A stretch of 64,000 nt of DNA from M3007 sp964550795 (GCA_964550795.1 CAZKBH010000022.1:11016-75015), one strand, 5' to 3'. Counted from the stretch's first letter, positions 17,052-26,122 are shown. Numbers and translations: made by a program. Notes: generated by a model not told the origin, from the sequence alone.

Positions 17052-17236
17052 ATTTTTTCGGCCTCGCTTGGTCTTCCTCTTATCCACAGCACGCGCCACG
17101 GTGGAGTGTGTGGTTACGCTAGATTTGGCCGAGCAGCAAAATCTGAAAATTCGACCTTTCGCCCCCAAATTTCAACCTAAAACACAAAAAATGCGTCGTG
17201 GATTCAACCCCACGGCGCATTTTTTTTAGGCGAAAC
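17052..17236. repeat. Interspersed repeat family 2, copy C (diverged)
   Basis: Same order of blocks as copy B (TTTTTTCGGCCTCGCTTGGTC, GCACGCGCC, GGTGGAGTGTGTGG), but the central inverted repeat is deleted. The terminal hairpin (17191-17220) with eight T is intact. Confidence 0.8.
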
Positions 17237-17282
17237 CAGCGAGTGCCGCCGCGTCAGGATCACGAAACCCTTGGCTAGCACC

Positions 17283-18719
17283 CTACCCCGCCTCCTCAAA
17301 CAAGGCATCCATCGTCAAATGAATATCCACCAAACCAATGCTGTGTTGATTGGGCTGCATTCCATAAGCCGTGAGCAGTACCCATGACAACTGTTTGCGA
17401 ACGCCCGTTGTCTCCTTAAAAACCGAGCGTTTGGCCCGAAGTGAATCTGCGAAGGCTTTGTTCGGTGTATAAGTTTCATTGTATAACTTCATTTCGAACA
17501 GATTGACAATATGGTCTTTGCGATCAAGCACCAGGTCAATTTGAGCCCCGCCCATTTCGGGCGTGTTTTTTTTGTAAAATGCCGATGCCTGTGTGAAAAC
17601 GCCCGAAATCCCCATTGCCTTTTTGATTTGGGCAAGGTGTGTCAGGCAAATATTTTCAAAAGCGTATCCAGCCCATGATTTATAAGCCTGGCTTTGACTC
17701 AACTGCTGCCAAACGCCTTCTTTTTGGTCTTGATTCGTTTCAATAAAATGAAGATAAAACAAGGAGTAGGCATCGGTAAGCCGAAAGATTTTTTCCCGCC
17801 GCTTTTTGCCGTATGGATAATAGGAAGTGATAAATCCCGACTGTTCCAACTCCTCCAATACACTTGTAATGCCGCCGCCAGAAATGGATTTTGTTTTTTC
17901 CAGCATTTCAGCCCGGTCCATGCCTTTCCATTTGCTGGCCAAAGCCCGAATGATCGCGATGTGCTTGTCTGCTTGCTTGAACAAAGCCGGGTAAAGCTTA
18001 GAAAATTCATCGCGCAACAGACCGCCTTCCGAAAAACAAATCCGGTCAATGTTTTGCGCTGCACTTTGTCCCGCTTTCACCGCCTTTAAATAATGGGGTA
18101 CGCCGCCCATGGCCATATACAACTGTAAAATCTGAAAGCGATCAAGCGCAATATGCTGGTTTGCCAGGTATTGCTCCGTTTCAAGGAGCGTGAACGGCTG
18201 TAACTGAATACGTTTGGTGATGCGGTTGTGCAGACCACCTTTGTTGTGCACTACTTTTCGAATCATCCAGGATGTTGCTGATCCACAGATGACCACCACC
18301 ATATTTTGTCGGGAAGCCCAGCTATTCCAGAAATAACCCAAGGCCTCCAGAAACCCGGATTTGGCGCCGGCCAGCCAGGGTAATTCGTCAAAAAAAATGA
18401 CCTGCTTATCGGTAGGGTCCAGACTCGTTAAGTATTGCCGCAGCATTTGAAAAGCACTCAACCAGTCCTCCGGAACTTCCAAGGGCAGCTTTCCGCGAGC
18501 GAAATTGGAAAGCTCATCCCTGAAATTCCTAAGTTGTTGCTGCACGGAAGCGCCTTGTGTTCCAGACATTTCAAACGCTATTCGCCCTTGATACATCGTG
18601 GTCACCAAAAAAGTCTTTCCTATCCGTCGGCGTCCGAGTACCGCCACCATTTCTGCTTCTTTTGATGCCAGGGCTTCTTCCAACACCAGTTTTTCTTGTT
18701 TTCGGCCAATAAGTTCCAT
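17283..18719 (-). CDS. AAA/STAND-type ATPase with DUF234-like C-terminus
   Basis: 478 aa. Walker A is at 29-36 (GRRRIGKT) and Walker B near 105 (VIFFDELPW), with a sensor-like VICGSATSW. A winged-helix region (~265-320) and a C-terminal nuclease-like fold with a PD-(D/E)xK-like set (GGAQIDLVLDRKDH, LFEMKLYN) follow. This is the MNS-type ATPase/DUF234 architecture, common as mobile accessory genes in Bacteroidota and archaea; the role is not established. Flanked by copies C and D of repeat family 2. The promoter lies in a palindromic region just upstream (see 18739-18832). Confidence 0.85.
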   Translation of the reverse strand: MELIGRKQEKLVLEEALASKEAEMVAVLGRRRIGKTFLVTTMYQGRIAFEMSGTQGASVQQQLRNFRDELSNFARGKLPLEVPEDWLSAFQMLRQYLTSLDPTDKQVIFFDELPWLAGAKSGFLEALGYFWNSWASRQNMVVVICGSATSWMIRKVVHNKGGLHNRITKRIQLQPFTLLETEQYLANQHIALDRFQILQLYMAMGGVPHYLKAVKAGQSAAQNIDRICFSEGGLLRDEFSKLYPALFKQADKHIAIIRALASKWKGMDRAEMLEKTKSISGGGITSVLEELEQSGFITSYYPYGKKRREKIFRLTDAYSLFYLHFIETNQDQKEGVWQQLSQSQAYKSWAGYAFENICLTHLAQIKKAMGISGVFTQASAFYKKNTPEMGGAQIDLVLDRKDHIVNLFEMKLYNETYTPNKAFADSLRAKRSVFKETTGVRKQLSWVLLTAYGMQPNQHSIGLVDIHLTMDALFEEAG

Positions 18720-18738
18720 GATAATATGCGCTTATTAA

Positions 18739-18832
18739 TTGCCAAAAGTAGATATTTTTTCTTACTTATGGCGAATTATCATTTTAATTTTTCGCCACAA
18801 ATCAACAATTATGAAGCTTTTTGGCGAATTAT
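18739..18832 (-). promoter_or_regulatory. Promoter and paired GGCGAA palindromes of the DUF234 ATPase gene
   Basis: On the minus strand a perfect -7 box TACTTTTG occupies 18750-18743, ~24 bp from the start codon. Upstream, TGGCGAA (18769-18775) and its complement TTCGCCA (18791-18797) form an inverted pair, and TTGGCGAATTAT recurs at 18821-18832. The layout suggests an operator array; the binding protein is unknown. Confidence 0.5.
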
Positions 18833-18834
18833 AT

Positions 18835-19012
18835 CTTTTCCGCCTCGCTCGGTCTTCACCTTAACCAAAGCACGCGCCGTGCGCGGTGTTTTCACCGTGC
18901 GGCCCGTCGGAGTGCGTGTTTAGGCCGGATTTGACCGAGCAGCGAACTGCTGGAAATTCGTCCTTTCGACTTCTAGTTTAACCAAATGCGCTAAAATTGC
19001 GTCGTGGAACGT
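18835..19012. repeat. Interspersed repeat family 2, copy D (3' hairpin truncated)
   Basis: Matches copies A and B from TCTTTTCCGCCTCGCTCGGTC through AGCACGCGCCGTGCGCGG to AAATTGCGTCGTGGA. It breaks off there: the right arm of the hairpin and the T run are missing, replaced by unrelated DNA before the next ATPase gene. Confidence 0.82.
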
Positions 19013-19059
19013 TGTGAGTAAATGCCCGTGCCTACAACTAAGCACTGAAGTTTCACCGC

Positions 19060-19119
19060 TTTTTCATTTGAAAAAATGTAAAATATTGCACTTATTCCTT
19101 TGAATAAATGTAATATTGC
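19060..19119 (+). promoter_or_regulatory. Tandem palindromes ahead of the DUF4143 ATPase gene
   Basis: Two units lie 32 bp apart. Each is a palindrome plus a shared tail: TTTTTC-ATTT-GAAAAA (19060-19075) then ATGTAAAATATTGC, and TTATTC-CTTT-GAATAA (19092-19107) then ATGTAATATTGC. The second tail resembles a weak -7 box. The gene starts at 19141. The spacing of about three helical turns suits cooperative binding by one regulator, perhaps the ATPase itself; that is inference. Confidence 0.55.
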
Positions 19120-19140
19120 GGTCAGAAAATCATTTCAAAA

Positions 19141-20433
19141 ATGAAAAGAGACCTTTATAAATCACTTATCAGTTGGAAAAATGCCCCCAACCGAAAGCCC
19201 TTAATCTTGCAGGGAGCGAGGCAGGTTGGCAAAACCTGGCTGATGAAGGAGTTTGGCAAAAACGAATTTGAGCAAGTTGTTTATCTCAATTTTGAGGGCA
19301 GTGAGCGGCTAAAATCATTGTTCGTATCGGATTTTGATATAAAACGCATCCTGTCAATCATAGAAATCGAAGTCAACCACAAAATACAGCACGACAAAAC
19401 GCTGCTAATTTTTGACGAAATACAAGAAGCGGAAAAAGGTCTGACTGCGCTGAAATATTTTTGCGAACAAGCCCCGGAATATTACATCGTCGCCGCTGGC
19501 TCTTTGCTGGGAGTTTCGTTGCAGAAAAACAGCTCATTCCCTGTTGGAAAAGTGGATTTTTTGCGGATGTACCCGCTTAGTTTTTTCGAGTTTTTGGAAA
19601 ATGTGGAGCAAAGCCAACTGAAACAACATCTGGAGGCACAGAACTGGCCTGTGATTGAGGTCTTTCACGACAAATTGGTGGAGTTGTTGAGGCTATACTA
19701 CTATATAGGTGGCATGCCCGAAGCGGTGAACAGTTACATCCAGCTAGGTGATTTAAGGGAAGTTCGGGCTATCCAGGAAAAAATTTTGATAGGTTATGAA
19801 AACGATTTTGCGAAATATGCGCCAATCGAAATCGTGCCAAAAATCAGGTTGGTCTGGCATACCCTGATAAGCCAACTGGCGAAAGAGAACCGAAAATTCA
19901 TATACGGACAAATCAAAAAAGGCGCACGCGCAAAAGATTTTGAAGCGGCCATCCATTGGCTTTCCGATGCTGGCATGGTGCTTAAAGTGAGTCTTGTGGA
20001 AAAACCGATTATACCGCTAAATGCTTATGCAAATATTGATGTGTTCAAATTGTTTCTTTTGGACATTGGTCTGTTAAATGCGCTCGCCAAAATTGACCCA
20101 AAAATCCTGCTTGAAAAAAACAATATTTTGATAGAATTTAAAGGTGCCCTCACGGAACAATTTGTTGCGCAACAATTGAAAATCAGCCATGAACTCTATT
20201 ATTGGACTGCCTCAAACGCTACTGCCGAAATTGATTTTTTGATTCAATCCCAAAACGGCATCATCCCGATTGAAGTAAAAGCGGAAGAAAACTTGAAGTC
20301 CAAAAGTTTGAAAGTTTTTGTAGAAAAGTACAAGCCCAGCATGGCAATTCGCAGCTCAATGAGCCATTACCGGGTACAAGACTGGATGACAAATGTGCCA
20401 TTGTATGGCGTTTTGACTATTGGGTCACGCTGA
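19141..20433 (+). CDS. AAA_14/DUF4143 ATPase
   Basis: 430 aa. Walker A is at 25-32 (GARQVGKT) and Walker B near 88 (LLIFDEIQEA). The AAA_14 hallmarks are FLRMYPLSFFEFL and YYIGGMPEAV. The DUF4143 C-terminus carries a nuclease-like motif (TAEIDFLIQSQNG, IPIEVKAEE). Family members are widespread accessory ATPases with unproven function. This is a different subfamily from the DUF234 gene upstream and the same as the one at 48744-49883. It lies between repeat D and the duplicated terminator/sigma segment. Confidence 0.88.
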   Translation: MKRDLYKSLISWKNAPNRKPLILQGARQVGKTWLMKEFGKNEFEQVVYLNFEGSERLKSLFVSDFDIKRILSIIEIEVNHKIQHDKTLLIFDEIQEAEKGLTALKYFCEQAPEYYIVAAGSLLGVSLQKNSSFPVGKVDFLRMYPLSFFEFLENVEQSQLKQHLEAQNWPVIEVFHDKLVELLRLYYYIGGMPEAVNSYIQLGDLREVRAIQEKILIGYENDFAKYAPIEIVPKIRLVWHTLISQLAKENRKFIYGQIKKGARAKDFEAAIHWLSDAGMVLKVSLVEKPIIPLNAYANIDVFKLFLLDIGLLNALAKIDPKILLEKNNILIEFKGALTEQFVAQQLKISHELYYWTASNATAEIDFLIQSQNGIIPIEVKAEENLKSKSLKVFVEKYKPSMAIRSSMSHYRVQDWMTNVPLYGVLTIGSR

Positions 20434-20444
20434 TTATATTTCAA

Positions 20445-20874
20445 TCAAATTCCCTAAAATTGCGCCGTGGAACCACTCCACGACGCAATTTTTTTATGCC
20501 AAACCAACTTGTTGTGCAACCTCCAACTTTAACACTTGTCACTACTACTGACTAACAAAATGGACGCCACACAAACGCACCGCGACCTTATTGAACGCTG
20601 CCGGGAAGGCCGACGCGACGCTCAGTTCGAGTTGTACCGCTTGTATTCACGAGCGATGTACAATACCGCGCTGCGCATGGTGCGGCATCCGCATGATGCA
20701 GAGGATATGTTGCAGAGTGTTTTTGTGGAGGTTTTTACCAAGTTGGAATCGTTTCGGTATGAAAGCAGCATAGGGGCCTGGATGAAGCGGATTACCGTGA
20801 ATAAATGCATTAACTTCCTTAAAAGCAGGAAGTTAGCCCTCACAGAACTAACCGCCTCCCATGATCGAATGGAA
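20445..20874. repeat. 430-bp duplicated segment, upstream copy
   Basis: It matches 25477-25906 base for base except for two substitutions that I can see (ATTACC/ATAACC and CCTTAAAA/CCTGAAAA). It contains a terminator hairpin, the sigma gene leader and the first ~105 codons of the gene. The offset between copies is 5,032 bp. Confidence 0.92.
20457..20495 (+). terminator. Terminator after the DUF4143 ATPase gene
   Basis: Stem AAATTGCGCCGTGGA with TCCACGACGCAATTT, then a T run. An identical copy is at 25489-25527. The hairpin is related to the one ending repeat family 2. Confidence 0.8.
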
Positions 20875-20916
20875 AGTTCGAGGGGTTTCCAAAATCGTTT
20901 GATGCACAATTCTTGA
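20560..20916 (+). pseudogene. Truncated ECF sigma factor copy
   Basis: 118 codons. The first ~105 residues equal the intact sigma factor at 25592 (MDATQTHRDLIERCREG, region 2 with DAEDMLQSVFVEVF). Identity ends after the codon pair for RM-E at 20874, and the frame runs into 13 unrelated residues and a stop. Region 4, needed for -35 recognition, is absent. The product, if made, could not act as a normal sigma factor; it might bind core polymerase or the anti-sigma factor. Confidence 0.88.
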
Positions 20917-20950
20917 AGATTATTGCATGATTCACAGGCTTTTATGCCCC

Positions 20951-21084
20951 TTCCGTCACGTCATCAAAATCGGCTCCGTAGGCAAGCCCAAAGACGGGGC
21001 CCTGGCAGCTACGTCCTGATGAAACTGGACGAGCACAGCAATTTGAAAAATACGGAAAGTATTCGAGTAGAACTTGTGCGCTTT
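20951..21084 (+). pseudogene. Remnant of a metallophosphoesterase gene
   Basis: 20951 onwards reads FRHVIKIGSVGKPKDG and, after a frameshift near 21000, GSYVLMKLDEHSNLKN then SIRVELVRF. The intact gene at 9164-9940 has FRHAINIGSVGKPKDG then GGYVLLELDEHSNLRN and SIRVEFVRF. It is a diverged paralogue fragment, not a recent copy. Its 3' end touches the end of the minus-strand gene at 21083. Confidence 0.8.
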
Positions 21085-23890
21085 ACTCCTGCGCAACCAA
21101 TTTCCCCTGGCCCACCAAAAGCCCTTTTTGCTTGATCGTAAACAAATAAACGCCCGTGCCCAGTTCGCCTTTTTTGACATTAAAAACCCCTCCTTCATCG
21201 GCCATTTCTCGCACTAATTTTCCCTGTAAATCAAATATCTGCAACTGAAGCACAGCGTAATCTGGTAAACCCTTGACTTCTAATCGGGTTTCCGAAAAAA
21301 ATGGATTCGGAACTGCCACTACCTGCGCGGAGCTTTGATTGGGTTCCCAGGCACTGACGAGAATGAATTTTTCGCCCACCCGATGGAATGTTGTATTGGT
21401 TATCACTGGCGCATTGAAATCGAAAAAAATTGCCGCGCTGTTTTCGATGAGGGTTTCCAGGGGCACGCTCTTTTTTTGCTCGATATTGAACGAAATGAAC
21501 CCATTAGAGCCAGCCAAATTAGTATTGCTATCCGGCAAAAGAATGTTTTCAAACGTGAATTGTAACACTCCGCCGCCCAACAATTGCCAGGTGTATGGAT
21601 GGCTGGCAGCTGTGGGACGTACGCTTGACGCATCTAACCAGGGAGAAAGCGTGTCACGAATTACAACGGTGAAAGCAGTATCTGTGCCCGTATTTTGGAA
21701 TCGGATTTTGTACTCTAGTCCGACGCCAACACCAATGTAGTGCTCCGTATCGTAGCCTGTCGGTACTGCTAGTTTATCATTAGGATCATAAGCGCCAATG
21801 TTGGGTTGGCATTCAGAGTCAACATTCTGACTGACGAACATTTGCGGGAACATATTCCAAAAGCCCGGCTGTATGGGTCCATTACAGCCTTCAATAGCAG
21901 TCGTCGCTGCGAAAAAAGGTGCCTCGCCTGGTGCTTGGCCGGCATAAATGCGCGATGTGGAGCCATCCGCAGGACATTTCACGACATATTCTCCTTGTGG
22001 AGGCAATTGGAATTGACCTTCTCGCATGACAATTAAGTCTTCGATAATGACGAATTCTGCCAAATTGGTCATGGGCGCACCGCCCACGTTTTTAATGATA
22101 AATGCTACAGAATCGCCTTCACAGGTGGCATCCACTTCAATGATCGGGATGGATTCCGATGTAGTGGGACAAGGGTTAGCCAGTGCAATGGAAGCAGAAG
22201 AACAGTGTGTCTGCCCGAGTTCGGCATCACAACTTACCAAAACGGAGACGGAGAAATTGCCAGATTCCAAAGGAGTCAAGTCGCCGACCAAAAAGGCGTA
22301 CAAGTTGTTGCCCAAATCGCTGTAAGGGATACTGGCTGATTCCAAGCTCAAAAAAGGATCCAGGGACAGCGTGACCACCACCGAATCTGCTGTAACATTA
22401 CCCTGATTTACATAATGTACATTATAGCTGCTGGAAAAACAGCGCCTCAAAAACAACGCACTTAAATCAACTGTTGGCCACGGACAATTGATATAGGCGG
22501 TTATGCCCGTATTCCATTGAAGCGTATCTCCACTATTTATGGTTAAGTTTATGGAGTCTTGGCACAATGTCCACAAATCATTGGGCGGCACTACGCTGAT
22601 CAAATACGTCCCTGTGTCAATTGAAAAATCATAGTTGCCTTGCAAATCAGTAGTAGCATAGCGTGTGTCGCCGGCTTTGGCTGCAATGACAACTCGGTTG
22701 GCCGCCGAAGTGTCAGCCACACAGTCCATGTTATGGTCAGAAAAGATATTGCCATACAATCTGCTGGTAAATGTAACACCGTTTGCGTCTGTACGAAATA
22801 CATAAGGGGTAAACACGCCGGGTCCGATGAAAAAAGCCTTGGCAAAGCCCATCACGCCACCATCTGGTAAAGACCACAGATTATTATTGGCTCTTAAACC
22901 ATAGACATTCCAGTACAATTCGAAGTAATCCTCCGGTCCGTCAAATAGCCGCTCCCAAATGAGGGAGCCATCCCATTCAAGTTTTCGCAACGAAAGTTTG
23001 CCTGTGCCTTCTTGGATGGAATACAGCAATAACTTGTCATCCATCGAGGTGCAAACCTCACTTGAATGAGGCGCAGATAATGTAGTCAATACAGACCCAT
23101 TTTCTGCATTGAGGATTACGGTGTTGGTTTTGGAGACCGCAGCAATGAGGCTGTCCTGCAGTACGGCAAGCGATGCGAAACCATGAATCAGGTTAGCCTG
23201 CGGATAAAGAATCTTAAAGATCTGATCACCCTCAGGCGAAAACTTGGCCAACACAGTCTTAATATCATTATCTTGAACGGCGCTCAAATAGAAATCGCCC
23301 TCTGAATCCGTGGCCATTGATAAAAAGTAGAACGTAGAAGTACCCGAGACACTGAGGTCGAAAGTCTTTTGCCATAACGTTTCGCCTAGTAAATCGGTTT
23401 TGCTTACTCTGACGGAATCGCTGTCGGTTTGATACGCAATCAGGTAACCATCCTGAGTAGCTTTTATCATCGGGGGCTTGGAAATATCTGAGGGCATACC
23501 CGCCGCCACACTCCTGGTCCAGATAGTCTCCAAATTGGCATTCGTTTCTGTCAAAACAGTAGTGCCTTCTGAGGGGTTATAGGCTGCGAACAACAAGCGA
23601 TCATTGCCAATTGGCAAAGCCGTAGGGTGGTATGCCGTAAAGTAATTGCTCTGTGGTTCCAGCCATTGTCGCGCGCCACCCGGTGCAATTTTCAATAACA
23701 AATGCGGATCTAAAGACGGATCTTCCCCAAATACATCATCTGATGTCAGCAACAGGCCTCCATCCGGGGTAGGCACTATGCCATATTCTTTAACCAAACC
23801 GTTGAATTCAGGAAAATAACGTTCCCAACCCTGGGCGTTAGCAGTGGTAAGCGCAAGGCAAAAGAGCAATAAGCAGATTACATTTTTCAT
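21083..23890 (-). CDS. Large T9SS cargo protein with propeller-like N-terminus and conserved-repeat (DUF11/DUF7619-like) domains
   Basis: 935 aa. Signal peptide ends at ~19 (ANAQG). Residues ~25-380 have repeated blade-like strands (PTPDGGLLLTSDD, ATQDGYLIAYQTDSD). An SdrD-like B module follows (~385-460, GNIFSDHNMDCVADTS, GNYDFSIDTGTYLISV), then CARDB/DUF11-like beta domains (~470-830, NQGNVTADSVVVTL, GAYDPNDKLAVPTGY, YKIRFQNTGTDTAF). The last 85 residues are a T9SS type A domain (AVPNPFFSETRLEV, GVYLFTIKQKG). Upstream, TTTG-N20-GACTTTTG (23942-23911, minus strand) is a likely promoter. The stop overlaps a phosphoesterase gene remnant. Confidence 0.83.
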   Translation of the reverse strand: MKNVICLLLFCLALTTANAQGWERYFPEFNGLVKEYGIVPTPDGGLLLTSDDVFGEDPSLDPHLLLKIAPGGARQWLEPQSNYFTAYHPTALPIGNDRLLFAAYNPSEGTTVLTETNANLETIWTRSVAAGMPSDISKPPMIKATQDGYLIAYQTDSDSVRVSKTDLLGETLWQKTFDLSVSGTSTFYFLSMATDSEGDFYLSAVQDNDIKTVLAKFSPEGDQIFKILYPQANLIHGFASLAVLQDSLIAAVSKTNTVILNAENGSVLTTLSAPHSSEVCTSMDDKLLLYSIQEGTGKLSLRKLEWDGSLIWERLFDGPEDYFELYWNVYGLRANNNLWSLPDGGVMGFAKAFFIGPGVFTPYVFRTDANGVTFTSRLYGNIFSDHNMDCVADTSAANRVVIAAKAGDTRYATTDLQGNYDFSIDTGTYLISVVPPNDLWTLCQDSINLTINSGDTLQWNTGITAYINCPWPTVDLSALFLRRCFSSSYNVHYVNQGNVTADSVVVTLSLDPFLSLESASIPYSDLGNNLYAFLVGDLTPLESGNFSVSVLVSCDAELGQTHCSSASIALANPCPTTSESIPIIEVDATCEGDSVAFIIKNVGGAPMTNLAEFVIIEDLIVMREGQFQLPPQGEYVVKCPADGSTSRIYAGQAPGEAPFFAATTAIEGCNGPIQPGFWNMFPQMFVSQNVDSECQPNIGAYDPNDKLAVPTGYDTEHYIGVGVGLEYKIRFQNTGTDTAFTVVIRDTLSPWLDASSVRPTAASHPYTWQLLGGGVLQFTFENILLPDSNTNLAGSNGFISFNIEQKKSVPLETLIENSAAIFFDFNAPVITNTTFHRVGEKFILVSAWEPNQSSAQVVAVPNPFFSETRLEVKGLPDYAVLQLQIFDLQGKLVREMADEGGVFNVKKGELGTGVYLFTIKQKGLLVGQGKLVAQE

Positions 23891-23910
23891 GTTTAGAGAA
23901 TTATTTAAGG

Positions 23911-23942
23911 CAAAAGTCTTACATCAATGGTGCCTAGACAAA
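23911..23942 (-). promoter_or_regulatory. Probable promoter of the 935-aa T9SS gene
   Basis: On the minus strand TTTG (23942-23939) is followed after 20 bp by GACTTTTG (23918-23911). This differs at one base from the Bacteroidota -7 consensus. It lies ~20 bp before the start codon. Confidence 0.5.
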
Positions 23943-24013
23943 CCCAAATTTTTAAATTTGTGCGAAAATTATTTTTTCAATAATTTGACAATCAATAATT
24001 TAAAACATTTTTT

Positions 24014-25405
24014 GTGCAAAAAGGAATTTTGTTTGATTTGATCAAAACGCTGTCTGCTCGGGAGAAAAGTGATTTTCTTCGCTACATACAATCACCATAT
24101 TTCGCAGCCAAGCCAGCAATAGTACGCCTCGCGGAACAATTGCTTCTTCCGGAGATTAAAGCGGAGCGCCAGTACAAAGCAACCGCTTTTCCGCAAGTAT
24201 TCGGTGCCGGTCAAGCATACGATGATGCACGGATGCGCAAGGCCATAGAACAACTGCTTCGCTTGCTGGAGCGCTTTCTGGTGAGTGAAAAGCGAGCACA
24301 GGAGGATTTTGATTTCCGCCTGCGTCTGGCTGCGGTGTTCATCGAGCGAAAACAGGAAAAAATGTTTCGGCGAATAGCCTCCTCGCCACTGCCATTTCCA
24401 GCTGCCGAGACAGAATGGACGGCAGAATATTTTGAGCAGGCATCCCGCTGGTATCAATTGCTCTACGACCACCGCAGTGCAACCCAGCGCGAACACGACC
24501 CACATTTATACGAGCGTGTAATCCATTGTCAGACAGTGGCACTCTTGGCTCGCCGACTTCGCAGTGCGTGTGTTTTTCGCACGAACCAAAAGGAAAAAGC
24601 CGAAATGCCTACCGATTCCCTACTGATTTGGGCTGAAACAGTGTCAGCGAATTATACAGAGCTGCCACTTTTAAAAACGCTTTTTGCCGCACTACGCGCC
24701 TTGCAAGAGCCTGCGAACGCGACGCATTTTGCTATTTTCCGGGATGGTTTGTTACAATATCCCCAATGTTTTTCCTTCGCCGATCGCCGCGATTTATTGG
24801 TATTGGCCATCAATTTTTGCAGCAAACGATACAACGACGGCGACAAAGCCTGGCTCGACACGCAACTAGACCTGTACGAACACGGCCTACATGAGGGTTT
24901 GTTGTTGGAAAACAACTGGGTAACAGGCTACACCTTTACCAATATTGCAACCCTGGCACTCATCGCTCGGCGGTACGAACGACTTGCACTGCTGCTACAC
25001 GATTACCGCGATAAAATTGCTCCGCGAGATCGCCGCGACGCGGTTGCGTTCAATGAAGCCCGATTGTATCATGCAATGCGGCAATATCGTCCCGCACTCG
25101 TGCTGTTGCAACAAAACACCTTTGACGACCTGCTGCTAAATCTTTCGGCCAAAACCGTGCAGGCAAAGTGTTTTTACGAACTGGAGGAGCATGATTTGCT
25201 GGAGGCGCACTTAGAGGCTTTGCGCAAATTCATCCGCCGCCACAAAGAAGTGGGCTATTATGGGGAACGCTATCTGAATTTTATTGCTGCTTTGCGTCGG
25301 GTGGTAAAGGTTGGCCCGAGTGACGCCAATTACCTCCATGGAGAAATTGCTGCCATGACCGTGTTGGCGGAGAAGGAATGGTTGCTGGAGCAAACGGGAG
25401 TGTAA
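24014..25405 (+). CDS. Alpha-helical protein of unknown function (Saprospiria-type family)
   Basis: 463 aa with no signal peptide. It begins with GTG; no ATG lies nearby that keeps the conserved-looking N-terminus (LFDLIKTLSAREKSDFLRYI, SPYF). The sequence is almost all helix, rich in L, R and A, and suggests TPR-like packing. I recall this as a family found in many copies in Saprospiria genomes with no known function; I assign none. It is divergent from the 935-aa T9SS gene over an AT-rich 123-bp gap and inside the 5-kb interval between the two sigma copies. Confidence 0.72.
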   Translation: MQKGILFDLIKTLSAREKSDFLRYIQSPYFAAKPAIVRLAEQLLLPEIKAERQYKATAFPQVFGAGQAYDDARMRKAIEQLLRLLERFLVSEKRAQEDFDFRLRLAAVFIERKQEKMFRRIASSPLPFPAAETEWTAEYFEQASRWYQLLYDHRSATQREHDPHLYERVIHCQTVALLARRLRSACVFRTNQKEKAEMPTDSLLIWAETVSANYTELPLLKTLFAALRALQEPANATHFAIFRDGLLQYPQCFSFADRRDLLVLAINFCSKRYNDGDKAWLDTQLDLYEHGLHEGLLLENNWVTGYTFTNIATLALIARRYERLALLLHDYRDKIAPRDRRDAVAFNEARLYHAMRQYRPALVLLQQNTFDDLLLNLSAKTVQAKCFYELEEHDLLEAHLEALRKFIRRHKEVGYYGERYLNFIAALRRVVKVGPSDANYLHGEIAAMTVLAEKEWLLEQTGV

Positions 25406-25476
25406 GCGTATGTTATAAAGAAGGTCGCTCAGATGCGATCATCTAGCTTAAAATCCCTCAATAGCCTTCATTACTT

Positions 25477-25906
25477 TCAAATTCCCTAAAATTGCGCCGT
25501 GGAACCACTCCACGACGCAATTTTTTTATGCCAAACCAACTTGTTGTGCAACCTCCAACTTTAACACTTGTCACTACTACTGACTAACAAAATGGACGCC
25601 ACACAAACGCACCGCGACCTTATTGAACGCTGCCGGGAAGGCCGACGCGACGCTCAGTTCGAGTTGTACCGCTTGTATTCACGAGCGATGTACAATACCG
25701 CGCTGCGCATGGTGCGGCATCCGCATGATGCAGAGGATATGTTGCAGAGTGTTTTTGTGGAGGTTTTTACCAAGTTGGAATCGTTTCGGTATGAAAGCAG
25801 CATAGGGGCCTGGATGAAGCGGATAACCGTGAATAAATGCATTAACTTCCTGAAAAGCAGGAAGTTAGCCCTCACAGAACTAACCGCCTCCCATGATCGA
25901 ATGGAA
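25477..25906. repeat. 430-bp duplicated segment, downstream copy
   Basis: Partner of 20445-20874 (two mismatches seen). Here the sigma gene continues to its natural end, so this is the parental copy or the intact one. Confidence 0.92.
25489..25527 (+). terminator. Terminator ahead of the ECF sigma gene
   Basis: Same hairpin and T run as at 20457-20495. It would stop transcripts from the helical-protein gene before the sigma operon. Confidence 0.78.
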
Positions 25907-26119
25907 GTGGAGGAGCCAAAATCGGAGCCGGTTTTATCGGTGGACAAAATAAACCAAGCCATCGAAAAATTGCCAGACGGTTACCGGGTTGTTTTCAGCT
26001 TGTATGCCGTAGAAGGATATGACCACGAAGAAATTGGACAGATTTTGGGCGTCACCGAAGCGACTTCCAAATCACAATACAGCAGAGCAAAAGCGAAATT
26101 GAGGGAAATGCTGGGATAG
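25592..26119 (+). CDS. ECF-type RNA polymerase sigma factor
   Basis: 175 aa. Region 2 is at ~15-85 (FELYRLYSRAMYNTALRMV, DAEDMLQSVFVEVF, GAWMKRITVNKCINFL) and region 4 at ~115-170 (AIEKLPDGYRVVFSLYAVEG, HEEIGQILGVTEATSKSQYS). It directs polymerase to an unknown stress or surface regulon. It is followed by a membrane protein of anti-sigma type, as is usual. The start at 25592 (MDATQTH) fits the family length. The first 315 bases are duplicated at 20560. Confidence 0.92.
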   Translation: MDATQTHRDLIERCREGRRDAQFELYRLYSRAMYNTALRMVRHPHDAEDMLQSVFVEVFTKLESFRYESSIGAWMKRITVNKCINFLKSRKLALTELTASHDRMEVEEPKSEPVLSVDKINQAIEKLPDGYRVVFSLYAVEGYDHEEIGQILGVTEATSKSQYSRAKAKLREMLG

Positions 26120-26122
26120 AAT

